From Methanothermococcus thermolithotrophicus DSM 2095 (lineage in GTDB: Archaea; AGJL01; Methanococci; Methanococcales; Methanococcaceae): a stretch of 64,000 nt of DNA. Shown piece by piece: positions 56,801 to 64,000 of the stretch. The position numbers and the translations under genes were made by a program. Where the stretch lies: positions 1,364,001 through 1,428,000 of the forward strand of contig NZ_OX296583.1 of the NCBI RefSeq assembly GCF_946463545.1, written 5' to 3'. The stretch's first letter is position 1. Every line of letters begins with the position of its first letter. The notes under the pieces were generated by a model. That model had not been told where the DNA came from and did not search any database. It saw only the letters and a program-made list of their open reading frames with translations.

Positions 56801-57679
56801 TTGTTTTAATGGATGAGTCTTTCAGACTTTGTATGGATCAGTTGTTCCAAACTCATCTAAGTTTCCATCCTTGTTTTAATGGATGAGTCTTTCAGACCTC
56901 TTTTAGGTAGGGTGTAATGTCAATAGATTCTTTGTTTCCATCCTTGTTTTAATGGATGAGTCTTTCAGACGAGTCATTACCTTTTTATGAGCACGATTTT
57001 GGAGCAGGTTTCCATCCTTGTTTTAATGGATGAGTCTTTCAGACAATGAAGAGGTATTTATGAAAATAATTGGGGAGATGGTTTCCATCCTTGTTTTAAT
57101 GGATGAGTCTTTCAGACCTAATATTGCTTCTTTTCTGGCTATATTTTGAATGTTTCCATCCTTGTTTTAATGGATGAGTCTTTCAGACCCATTTCTAGAT
57201 GGATGGTCTTCAATTAACACGGGTTTCCATCCTTGTTTTAATGGATGAGTCTTTCAGACATTATTTTTTTTTAAACCTTTTTAGGTGATATGTTTCCATC
57301 CTTGTTTTAATGGATGAGTCTTTCAGACACTATATATACTTTTCGGTTCTCAATTAAAATTGTTTCCATCCTTGTTTTAATGGATGAGTCTTTCAGACAA
57401 TAAAAAAATAAAAAAGGTGAAAAAATGGAAAGTTTCCATCCTTGTTTTAATGGATGAGTCTTTCAGACACAAATAGTTAGTATAGTTAAGGATTCAATAG
57501 TGTGTTTCCATCCTTGTTTTAATGGATGAGTCTTTCAGACTAGATTTCTGGGGAAAAGTCCAAATTGATGGGTTTCCATCCTTGTTTTAATGGATGAGTC
57601 TTTCAGACTATACTCCTATTGTTAATGCTGGAAATTACATGCGTTTCCATCCTTGTTTTAATGGATGAGTCTTTCAGAC
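53801..57679 (-). CRISPR. CRISPR array, 55 repeats of 37 nt and 54 spacers
   Basis: The plus-strand repeat starts GTTTCCATCCTTG and ends GAGTCTTTCAGAC, with a fully conserved 37-nt unit at all 55 positions I counted. Spacers are about 31-38 nt. On the minus strand the repeat ends in GGATGGAAAC, matching the ATTGAAAC-like 5' handle typical of type I/III archaeal systems. The crRNA is therefore probably transcribed from the minus strand, with the leader on the right (57680 onward). No cas gene lies in the window. The partial overlap of some spacers with each other and one spacer containing repeat sequence are described in the findings. Confidence 0.97.
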
Positions 57680-58050
57680 CCCTATACTTTTCATCTTTTT
57701 TTATTGTTTTACTAGTTTATATGCCTTTCTATTTTGAAGTGATTTTTCTTACTGGTTGATTATCAAATAGTATTTAAAAGCAAGAAAGGTTGTGTATCAT
57801 GATTATAAATACTAAACACAACAGTAGGAGAAAAGAAGCGTTATCCAACCTTATTTTATATTATTTAAACTCATTAATCCTTAAAACATATAGAATAACC
57901 TTAAAATACCAACATATATAAAAAATAAAGAATCTCCATCGAAAAAAACAGTAATACTTTTTTGCATTTTTCTATGAACAATTTCACCAGGGGAGTATAT
58001 AAAAGCAAGAAAGCAAAATTAGAAAAATTAATATGTTATATTAAATAATT
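57680..58050 (-). promoter_or_regulatory. Probable CRISPR leader, AT-rich, gene-free
   Basis: About 370 bp without a gene follow the last repeat. The position next to the handle-distal end on the inferred transcription strand makes it the likely leader. An 18-bp word is repeated with one change: TATTTAAAAGCAAGAAAG (57771-57788) and TATATAAAAGCAAGAAAG (57996-58013). Confidence 0.5.
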
Positions 58051-58148
58051 TATTTACCAACCAATATCTATTAATTCTCCTTCCAACCCTTTTTAAAAAA
58101 GTGTTGGATCCCAAAAATCTGATACCTATTCACTTCGTGAATAGGTAT
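58051..58148. repeat. Duplicated dapF 3' end with two hairpins
   Basis: 58051-58083 repeats 58155-58187 (30 of 33 identical), that is the dapF codons for GELIDIGW plus the stop. Between the copies lie two palindromes: 58082-58108 of the CCAACC...GTTGGATCCC family, and 58122-58148, a perfect 12-bp stem (ATACCTATTCAC) with a TTC triloop. Confidence 0.8.
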
Positions 58149-58157
58149 ATTTTCTAT

Positions 58158-59045
58158 TTACCAACCAATATCTATTAGTTCCCCCTCGTAAATAATAACT
58201 GCATTTCCTTTCATATAAACGCCGTCTTCTTTTATTTCGATTTCTAAATCTCCACCATCTAAGTGTGCAAGAACTTTATTTTCTGTTTTACCTAGTTTAT
58301 GTGCAATTATAACTGAGCTCGTGGTTCCAGTACCGCAAGCTGTTGTGTATCCTGCACCTCTTTCCCAAGTGAGTATTTTAATTTCATTAGGGTTTAAAAC
58401 TTCTATAAAGTGAACATTTATTCTTTCCGGGAATACTTCATGGTTTTCTATTTCTTTACCAATAATATCCAAGTTTTCTCTTGCAAAATCCATAGTAATA
58501 TCGTTATCTTCTACAAATATCACAGCATGTGGGTTTCCAACATTTACTACGCTTAGTTTTACTTCTTTTAATAGGTCGTTTTTCAACTTTACAGTTTCAT
58601 TTAAAAATACATCTTCTTCTGATTTTCCTTCTATTTTCATTGGAATGTCCTTTAGCTGGAACTTTGGAGCTCCCATATAAACTCTTACTTTTTTTACAAT
58701 GTCGTCCTCTATTTCCATTTCTGAAATTCTTAGTCCTCCTTTAGTTTCTACTTTTAAAGGATTCTTTTTTAGTACTCTTTCATAGACATATTTTGAAAAG
58801 CATCTTATACCGTTCCCACACATTTCTGCTTCGCTACCGTCGCTGTTGAATATTCTAAATCTAATGTCGTACTCATTATCTGTAGGTTTTTGAACAAATA
58901 TAACTCCATCGGCACCTATTGAGAATCCTCTTTTACATATCTTTCTTGAAAACTCTTCTTTATCTTCTTCTTTTATTATCTCGCCATCAAATTCATTTAT
59001 TACAATGTAATCGTTTCCAAGACCGTGCATTTTAACAAATTTCAT
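58158..59045 (-). CDS. dapF: Diaminopimelate epimerase
   Basis: DapF converts LL- to meso-diaminopimelate for lysine. The two catalytic cysteines are in AEMCGNGIRCF (about residue 74) and TTACGTGTTSS (about residue 230). It is 295 residues from ATG 59045 behind GGGAGTGAAATT; the open frame to 59129 has no ribosome binding site. Its last codons are duplicated downstream at 58051-58083. Confidence 0.95.
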   Translation of the reverse strand: MKFVKMHGLGNDYIVINEFDGEIIKEEDKEEFSRKICKRGFSIGADGVIFVQKPTDNEYDIRFRIFNSDGSEAEMCGNGIRCFSKYVYERVLKKNPLKVETKGGLRISEMEIEDDIVKKVRVYMGAPKFQLKDIPMKIEGKSEEDVFLNETVKLKNDLLKEVKLSVVNVGNPHAVIFVEDNDITMDFARENLDIIGKEIENHEVFPERINVHFIEVLNPNEIKILTWERGAGYTTACGTGTTSSVIIAHKLGKTENKVLAHLDGGDLEIEIKEDGVYMKGNAVIIYEGELIDIGW

Positions 59046-59156
59046 AATTTCACTCCCATTTAAATTATTAAAAAAACGATTTTCACAAAATAAAATCTTT
59101 AAAAATATAAAAAAATAGTCTGTACTCATTCTATAATATTCGGTATTATTTTAATA

Positions 59157-59399
59157 TTATCTTATTATTTTTGATTCATCAATTACAACAACATCTTTCA
59201 CTGAGGTAACTGCCCTATAAGGCAATAATGCATAATTTCCTTCTGAAGGGAGGATTGGACTCTGATCTGAAAGTTCCACGCTTAATGAAATAAGTCTTCC
59301 AGTTTTTTCGTCAATTACAATATCATCTACGTTTCCAATAATACTCCCCAAATTTCCTACAATTGATCTCCCACGTAATGCCTTAAATGATGTTTTCAC
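59157..59399 (-). CDS. PRC-barrel domain protein
   Basis: An 80-residue single PRC-barrel domain (KALRGRSIVGNLGSIIG, then DIVIDEKTGRLISLSV). GTG 59399 follows GGTGGTTGTA; the frame also opens at GTG 59408. It overlaps the end of cobY by about 17 bp and is probably co-transcribed with it. PRC-barrels bind RNA or proteins; the role here is unknown. Confidence 0.85.
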   Translation of the reverse strand: MKTSFKALRGRSIVGNLGSIIGNVDDIVIDEKTGRLISLSVELSDQSPILPSEGNYALLPYRAVTSVKDVVVIDESKIIR

Positions 59400-60003
59400 T
59401 ACAACCACCTTTAGAAATTAAGCTTTCAACGAGCTCTTTATCACCCTGCGTATTAACATTTATAATGAGCTCGTCAATAATATATATTTCTTCCCTTTGT
59501 TCCCCGTATATAGGACTCAATACGTTAATTCCTGCTGGAATATATCCATCTATCTCTATCGAGGGTGTGCCCAAGTACTTTTCTCTTTTAATTGCTACGC
59601 AAAGGGACTCAATATTATCATATTTAATACTCAAATAATGATTTATAATGTTATTAATAGTTTTCGGTTTAATAGTGGGTATATCACATGATAAAACCAA
59701 AAATGGGCCTGAAAAATATTTTATACACTCGTTTAAGTCATCAATGTAGTTTTTTCCAGAGGTTTCTATTATTTTTATCCTTTCTCCATCTAGCGCATAT
59801 TTTTCTCTTATATGATGTTCAGTTTTTCGAGTGTTTTTTGACACTGCAATATATATTGTTCCAACTTTGGATTTTAAGAGTGTTTCAATGACGTAATCTA
59901 TCATTGGTTTTCCTTTTATCTCTAAAAGAGGTTTTTCAATGTTTAGTCCCAATCTAGTACCTTTTCCACCGGCCATTATTAGACCATCCATGGAGCCCGT
60001 CAT
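59383..60003 (-). CDS. cobY: Adenosylcobinamide-phosphate guanylyltransferase
   Basis: CobY activates adenosylcobinamide phosphate with GTP before CobS acts. The 206-residue nucleotidyltransferase has the GTP loop LIMAGGKGTRLG near residue 8, EKPLLEIKGKPMIDYV and VLSCDIPTI. It is the archaeal replacement of bacterial CobU. Only one cob partner, cobS at 30144-30935, is in the window. Confidence 0.9.
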   Translation of the reverse strand: MTGSMDGLIMAGGKGTRLGLNIEKPLLEIKGKPMIDYVIETLLKSKVGTIYIAVSKNTRKTEHHIREKYALDGERIKIIETSGKNYIDDLNECIKYFSGPFLVLSCDIPTIKPKTINNIINHYLSIKYDNIESLCVAIKREKYLGTPSIEIDGYIPAGINVLSPIYGEQREEIYIIDELIINVNTQGDKELVESLISKGGCSENII

Positions 60004-60117
60004 TTTTTCACATCTTTTTTGATCAGATGTTTATATATATTCTCAAATAAATATTATTATATATTAAATAGTGATGTATCGACTATATTATCATACCTAT
60101 TAAAATGAGGGGATATT

Positions 60118-60825
60118 GTGAAATATATTACTAAAAAAGAGATAGAGCTTAAAAATCCCTTAGTAGTTGGGGGATTTCCTGGTGTAGGGCTCATTGGAAG
60201 CATAGCAGCGTACCATATTATAAAAAACTTAAATTTGGATTTTTTGGGATATTTTGATTCTCCAGATATTCCCCCAATTATGACTGTGGAGGAGGGAATT
60301 ATATATCCACCTATAAGAGTTTATGGGAACGAAAATTTGGTAGTGATTTATTCTGATATAATAGTTTCACCAGATTTGGTATATCCTTTAACAGAAAAGA
60401 TAATGGAATATATAGTTGATTTGGATCCTAAAATGATTATTACTTTAGAAGGTTTGGCATCCATGAAATCAGAAGGTATTTATGCAATTTCTTCTTCAAA
60501 TGAAGTTTTAGAGCTCGTTGAAAAGGAAGAAATTCCAATTTTAAAGCTTGGAATGGTTGGAGGTATTGCAGGAACATTAATCATAAAAAGTGAGGATAAA
60601 AATCTGCCCTCCATGTGTTTAATGGCAGAGACTGTTGGATTAAGGCCTGATCCAAGGGGGGCATCCAATATTATCGAAGTATTAAATAAACTATACGATC
60701 TCAAGGTTAACACTGAAGAATTAATAAAAGAGGCTGAAAAAATAGAGGAAAAATTAAAACAACTTACTAAGGAACATATGAAACTTATGTCAAAACCAAG
60801 GGCTGAAAACCCAATGTACATGTAA
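60118..60825 (+). CDS. Proteasome assembly chaperone family protein (PAC2)
   Basis: A 235-residue protein with the PAC2 core: PLVVGGFPGVGLIGSIAAYH near residue 15, VVIYSDIIVSPD and a C-terminal charged helix. GTG 60118 follows GAGGGGATATT. Archaeal PAC2 proteins are linked to proteasome assembly. It is followed 12 bp later by a DUF473 gene. Confidence 0.88.
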   Translation: MKYITKKEIELKNPLVVGGFPGVGLIGSIAAYHIIKNLNLDFLGYFDSPDIPPIMTVEEGIIYPPIRVYGNENLVVIYSDIIVSPDLVYPLTEKIMEYIVDLDPKMIITLEGLASMKSEGIYAISSSNEVLELVEKEEIPILKLGMVGGIAGTLIIKSEDKNLPSMCLMAETVGLRPDPRGASNIIEVLNKLYDLKVNTEELIKEAEKIEEKLKQLTKEHMKLMSKPRAENPMYM

Positions 60826-60837
60826 AAAAGTGATAGT

Positions 60838-61215
60838 ATGAAAATCGTAGCACTAACTGGAATATCTCCCTACTGCATATCTGAACTAACAAGTAATCAT
60901 ATAAAGACGCTTAATTTAAAGAATTTCTGTAACTTGATGGCTTTAAACTCGTTAAGGGTCGGTGATTTTATATTTATAACTTCCATATCAAAGGAAGATC
61001 TTATTTCAGGTACTGAAGGAATAATAGCCCAGGTGAAAAAACTTGGCATACATCTACAAAAAGAAAACCCCTGCTGTTCAGAGGAAACTGAATTTTTAAC
61101 TGCTAGAGTTCAAGTTGAATTTATGGGATACGGTTCGTGTATAAATGTGGCTGAGACTGATGAACTGAACCCCTGCGTAGTTGTAGTTAAATTAAAATCC
61201 ATGTATGAATATTAA
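60838..61215 (+). CDS. DUF473 family protein
   Basis: A 125-residue archaeal protein beginning MKIVALTGISPYCISELTSN, with LRVGDFIFITSISKEDLISG and TEGIIAQVKKL, features I associate with DUF473. It contains several Cys (including ENPCCSEE) but no recognisable metal motif. The function is unknown; it is probably co-transcribed with the PAC2 gene. Confidence 0.7.
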   Translation: MKIVALTGISPYCISELTSNHIKTLNLKNFCNLMALNSLRVGDFIFITSISKEDLISGTEGIIAQVKKLGIHLQKENPCCSEETEFLTARVQVEFMGYGSCINVAETDELNPCVVVVKLKSMYEY

Positions 61216-61219
61216 TATA

Positions 61220-61254
61220 GTGGTGTGTAATTTTATAGATATATTGCACACAAA
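61220..61254. repeat. Short stub of the MITE-like terminal repeat
   Basis: GTGGTGTGT (61220-61228), preceded by TATA, and GCACACAAA (61246-61254) face each other across 17 bp. It looks like an internally deleted copy of the GTGGTGTGC element. Confidence 0.45.
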
Positions 61255-61410
61255 ACAATTTTATTTTATTTATTATTTTTGTAATATGCTCCCACCATAA
61301 ATAGAAAATAAAACGAAATAATAAATATGTAGAAGACATTAGTTAATATTTTATGGTTAATATTTCACCTATTTGGTGTAGTATATAACATGGTAAATAG
61401 AGGTGACTGT

Positions 61411-62001
61411 ATGAAGATTTTAGGTATTAGTGGCTCCCCTAGAGGGGATGGTAACACATCATTTTTAGTTAAGGAGGCATTAAAAGCTGCTGAAGAAGAA
61501 GGTTTTGAAACAGAATTTGTATCTTTGGCAGGATTGGAAATAAACCCATGTATTGCATGTGATGCATGTAAGCAAGAAAATGAATGTATAATAATGGATG
61601 ATGTTAACGATATTTTGAAAAAAATGGAAGAAGCCGATGGTGTTATAATTGGTTCACCAGTTTACTTTGGAGGAGCTACTGCACAGACAAAAATGATAAT
61701 TGATAGATCAAGACCTTTAAGGGCAGCTCACAAATTAAAGAATAAAGTTGGTGGTGCAATTTCAGTCGGTGGTGCAAGAAACGGTGGTCAAGAAACTACC
61801 ATAAGGCAAATACACGACTTTTATTTAATCCAGTCAATGATTGTTGTTGGAGATAGTTTTCCAACAGCTCACTACGGAGGTACAAGTGCTGGAGGTCCTG
61901 TAGGTGCATCCAAAGAAGATGAGGTAGGAATAACAACATCAAGAAACTTAGGTAAAAGAGTGGCTGAAGTCGTAAAGCTCATAAAAGGAAATGGTGAATA
62001 A
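61411..62001 (+). CDS. Iron-sulfur flavoprotein (NADPH-dependent FMN reductase fold)
   Basis: A flavodoxin-fold protein of 196 residues from ATG 61411 behind GAGGTGACTGT. The FMN loop is [13 protein letters not shown], and the compact cluster motif [13 protein letters not shown] (about residue 47) is that of methanogen iron-sulfur flavoproteins. GSPVYFGG lines the flavin. These proteins handle O2 or H2O2 or shuttle electrons; the precise partner is unknown. Confidence 0.88.
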   Translation: MKILGISGSPRGDGNTSFLVKEALKAAEEEGFETEFVSLAGLEINPCIACDACKQENECIIMDDVNDILKKMEEADGVIIGSPVYFGGATAQTKMIIDRSRPLRAAHKLKNKVGGAISVGGARNGGQETTIRQIHDFYLIQSMIVVGDSFPTAHYGGTSAGGPVGASKEDEVGITTSRNLGKRVAEVVKLIKGNGE

Positions 62002-62027
62002 AGATAAACGATAGCCACCATTATTTG

Positions 62028-62050
62028 CTTTTTTATTTTAATTTTTCTTG
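62028..62050 (+). terminator. T-rich putative terminator after the Fe-S flavoprotein
   Basis: A T-rich stretch (GCTTTTTTATTTTAATTTTT) follows the stop by about 25 bp and precedes the MITE-like element. Confidence 0.4.
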
Positions 62051-62057
62051 AGTTATA

Positions 62058-62197
62058 GTGGTGTGCAATTTGAGTAAACCAATCAATAATTGTAAATTGA
62101 AATTGTAGTAAATAAACTTATATTTCAATTTAACGGCATATTTTATGTTTAAATAAAATTTAACCGTATTTATTAGTTAAGTAGTAATGCACACCAC
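62058..62197 (+). mobile_element. MITE-like element, copy C (best preserved)
   Basis: A 140-bp non-coding element with perfect 9-bp terminal inverted repeats: GTGGTGTGC (62058-62066) and GCACACCAC (62189-62197). The left flank is TTATA and the right flank ATATG, consistent with a TA-rich target. The right half is shared with copies A and B. It lies just upstream of the next gene and may influence its promoter. Confidence 0.7.
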
Positions 62198-62224
62198 ATA
62201 TGTTTAATTTTTTAGGTGAACGAT

Positions 62225-62650
62225 ATGGAGATAGATGTAAAAAAGATAGAAAAAGTTTTAAAGGAGCAAGGTTTTTTTATATATCCTACTACCAGCGGTC
62301 TTGAGGAATTTCCAAGAATTGTTTGGGAGGGGGATAATTGGGAGGACTTTATAACTATAGCCAAAAGTGAAGGAATAAAAACAGTGTTTTTAAAAAAAGA
62401 AATATTTAAAAAGGAACATATAGACTCCAATTTAGTGCATGCAAAAGATTCTGACGAAAAAATAAACGAATTTAACGCTAAAATTAAGTCATTTAGCAAA
62501 TATATTAATAAAGTAGCTATTTTTACCATATACTGGATAAAAGATGACCTCATATATTCATTCACTAAAACTTCAAAATGGGCAGAAGAATTTTTAGATA
62601 TCTCTGTTGAAGTAAAAGATTCTGAAAATCGAGAATTTATAGGAATGTAG
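62225..62650 (+). CDS. Hypothetical protein
   Basis: A 141-residue protein starting at ATG 62225 behind GGTGAACGAT; GTG 62216 also opens the frame. It is mixed alpha/beta, rich in Lys and aromatic residues (FIYPTTSGLEEFPRIVWEGD near residue 20), without a signal peptide, membrane segment or cysteine motif. I recognise no family. It immediately follows the MITE-like element. Confidence 0.7.
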   Translation: MEIDVKKIEKVLKEQGFFIYPTTSGLEEFPRIVWEGDNWEDFITIAKSEGIKTVFLKKEIFKKEHIDSNLVHAKDSDEKINEFNAKIKSFSKYINKVAIFTIYWIKDDLIYSFTKTSKWAEEFLDISVEVKDSENREFIGM

Positions 62651-62689
62651 AGGTTTTGGAATAATAAAACAAAAAATAATATTTTGAAT

Positions 62690-63169
62690 TTAAACAGTTA
62701 ATCCAAATAATGCCCCTGCCTTATATCCAAAGTACGCTACTATCAAAAATCTTGGGAATCTTCCAATTAGGGTTCCAATGCTAAAGGGAATACATTTCAT
62801 TTCAAAAATTCCTGCAAGCCAGGCGATAACTTTGTAAGGTAACGGTGTAAAACCTGCTATGGTAACTCCCCACACCCCATATTTGTTAAAAAAATCCTCC
62901 CCTTTTATCAAGTATTTATCCCCAAATAATTTAATAAATACAGGATGTCCCAATTTGTTCCCGAGAAAATGCCCAAATAATCCACCAAATAGGGAACCTA
63001 TTGTAGCCACGATTGCAGAAATTATGGGATTTAATCCAAAAGCAGAAGCTCCCATTATAAATATATCTGGAGGCACTGGCTGAATAAAAGATTCAGTAAA
63101 TGCAACTAAAAAAATACCTAAGTAGCCGTAGTTATCAACTATGCTTTGCATTATTAAATATAAATCCAT
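62690..63169 (-). CDS. VTT-domain (DedA/SNARE-associated type) membrane protein
   Basis: A 159-residue integral membrane protein with four or five hydrophobic segments. The VTT-like pattern is seen in [20 protein letters not shown] near residue 30, [17 protein letters not shown] and [14 protein letters not shown]. The start follows ATATGGTGGAAAT. Relatives handle lipid scrambling or membrane homeostasis; the substrate here is unknown. Confidence 0.82.
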   Translation of the reverse strand: MDLYLIMQSIVDNYGYLGIFLVAFTESFIQPVPPDIFIMGASAFGLNPIISAIVATIGSLFGGLFGHFLGNKLGHPVFIKLFGDKYLIKGEDFFNKYGVWGVTIAGFTPLPYKVIAWLAGIFEMKCIPFSIGTLIGRFPRFLIVAYFGYKAGALFGLTV

Positions 63170-63229
63170 ATTTCCACCATATGTTAAAAAAGTTTCATCT
63201 GAAACTTTAAAGTAATGTTAGGTTTGTTA

Positions 63230-63610
63230 TTATTCTTTAACTACAGTTCTTAAAATATCAGTTTGAGATACAACCCCAACAGGCTTGTTTTTATCATTTA
63301 CAACTAAAAGAGCTGATACATCTGCATGAACCATTATCTGAGCGGCATCTTTGACATCATCGTTTTCATTTATTTTTAGAATTTCTTTCAACGCAACATC
63401 CTTTACTTTTATGTCCATTAGTTCAAAAAGGCCCCTATTTACAAACACGTCAACAAGATCTCTGTAGCTTATAACTCCATTAATTTCGTCATCATCACCT
63501 ACAAAAACCCTCTTAATACCTTTTTCATGCATGGCTTTAAACGCCCCATACAGGCTTTCTTCCTCACTTATTTTGTAAATCTTTGGGCTCATAATTTCTT
63601 TTACTTTCAT
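63230..63610 (-). CDS. CBS-domain pair protein
   Basis: A 126-residue protein consisting of two CBS domains (VKEIMSPKIYKISEEESLYG at the start and VKDVALKEILKINENDDVKD mid-protein). Such modules bind adenine nucleotides or SAM. The start follows GGGGGATATT. It is a single gene with the VTT gene downstream on the same strand. Confidence 0.88.
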   Translation of the reverse strand: MKVKEIMSPKIYKISEEESLYGAFKAMHEKGIKRVFVGDDDEINGVISYRDLVDVFVNRGLFELMDIKVKDVALKEILKINENDDVKDAAQIMVHADVSALLVVNDKNKPVGVVSQTDILRTVVKE

Positions 63611-63814
63611 AATATCCCCCGTCGATAAATTAATATAGTCGTAGATCGTATATAGAAGAAATGTATATTTGTGTCACATCTTACACACATACGTCATACT
63701 CGTATTATACTCATTTACTGTATTCAAATTAATTCTTATGAGTTATTTGATTATTCACAATATAATCCTTTTGGTAGCTGAACAAAAATCACGAACTTTA
63801 TCTCAGGTGATATG

Positions 63815-64000
63815 ATGGGAAATCTAATACTAAAAACCCCTTGCAGTACTTTTACACTAGAAAGTATAATGTGCTGTGTTTTTGGACTTAAGGCATTTGA
63901 TGTTGCAGTATATTTCGAAATGTTAAAAAATGGACCTTCAAGAATAAACGAAATATCTGAGGCCCTAAATAGAGACAGAAGTACAATTCAAAGATCTGCT
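63815..64000 (+). CDS. Partial HTH transcriptional regulator (runs off the window)
   Basis: ATG 63815 follows GGTGAT; 62 codons are present before the edge. After an N-terminal segment (CCVFGLKAFDVAVYF) comes a winged-helix-like region, LKNGPSRINEISEALNRDRS, resembling the archaeal TrmB/HTH regulator type. An imperfect, wrongly spaced TGTGT/TACACA pair lies upstream at 63670-63687. Confidence 0.7.
   Translation, partial: MGNLILKTPCSTFTLESIMCCVFGLKAFDVAVYFEMLKNGPSRINEISEALNRDRSTIQRSA

Noticed and set aside
63670-63687. TGTGTC...TACACA upstream of the partial HTH regulator as an eighth operator
   Set aside because: One half-site is imperfect and the spacer is 6 rather than 5; no TATA box sits at the usual distance.

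Overview
The window is low-GC (about one third G+C) archaeal DNA that reads as a hydrogenotrophic methanogen of the order Methanococcales; I would guess Methanothermococcus or a close relative. The reasons are formylmethanofuran dehydrogenase, archaeal CODH/ACS, coenzyme F420 and cobamide genes, an archaeal-type chemotaxis cluster with CheF, AT-rich TATA promoters, and strong GGTGAT/GGAGGT ribosome binding sites with frequent GTG and TTG starts. No rRNA or tRNA gene was recognised.

Layout. 1-25.1 kb is dominated by enzymes that consume CO2 or bicarbonate: fwdB/fwdD, cdhB and cdhA (divergent), korDABC with a carbonic anhydrase, fwdF, a tandem PurE, a secreted lipoprotein carbonic anhydrase, carA/carB and porCDAB. 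Seven promoters here, and no other place I could see, carry one palindrome, TGTGTA-N5-TACACA, placed just downstream of the TATA box. An HTH plus 2x[4Fe-4S] regulator (5949-6431) lies inside this region and is a candidate ligand of the site. I regard this as the most interesting system in the window: a putative CO2-fixation regulon. At the left edge is an archaeal SECIS-like hairpin between a cysteine-type FwdB and the start of what looks like a second fwdB copy.

25.2-33.2 kb is mixed: a permease, a NapH-like Fe-S membrane protein, a ModA-like lipoprotein, fmdE, ehbP-like, a HAD phosphatase, cobS, a fused aroE-cofE and UPF0254. 33.4-43.4 kb is a complete chemotaxis cluster (cheF, cheY, two cheC-type genes, cheR, an MCP, cheD, cheA, cheB, cheW). 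43.4-49.7 kb holds trmY, dapB, a coiled-coil protein, RNase P component 4, ribose-1,5-bisphosphate isomerase, ahcY and pyrK. 49.7-51.9 kb is a decayed OLD-type nuclease gene flanked by two copies of the pyrK 3' end. asnB is followed by a CRISPR array of 55 repeats (53.8-57.7 kb) with no cas genes in the window. 58-64 kb carries dapF, a PRC-barrel protein, cobY, PAC2 and DUF473 proteins, an Fe-S flavoprotein, a VTT membrane protein, a CBS protein and a partial HTH regulator.

Repeats: at least three copies of a 140-150 bp MITE-like element with GTGGTGTGC ends, a family of CCAACC...GGTTGGATCC palindromes (one lies inside the aroE-cofE reading frame), several hairpins with GAA or TTC triloops, and a strong excess of the hexamer GAGCTC.
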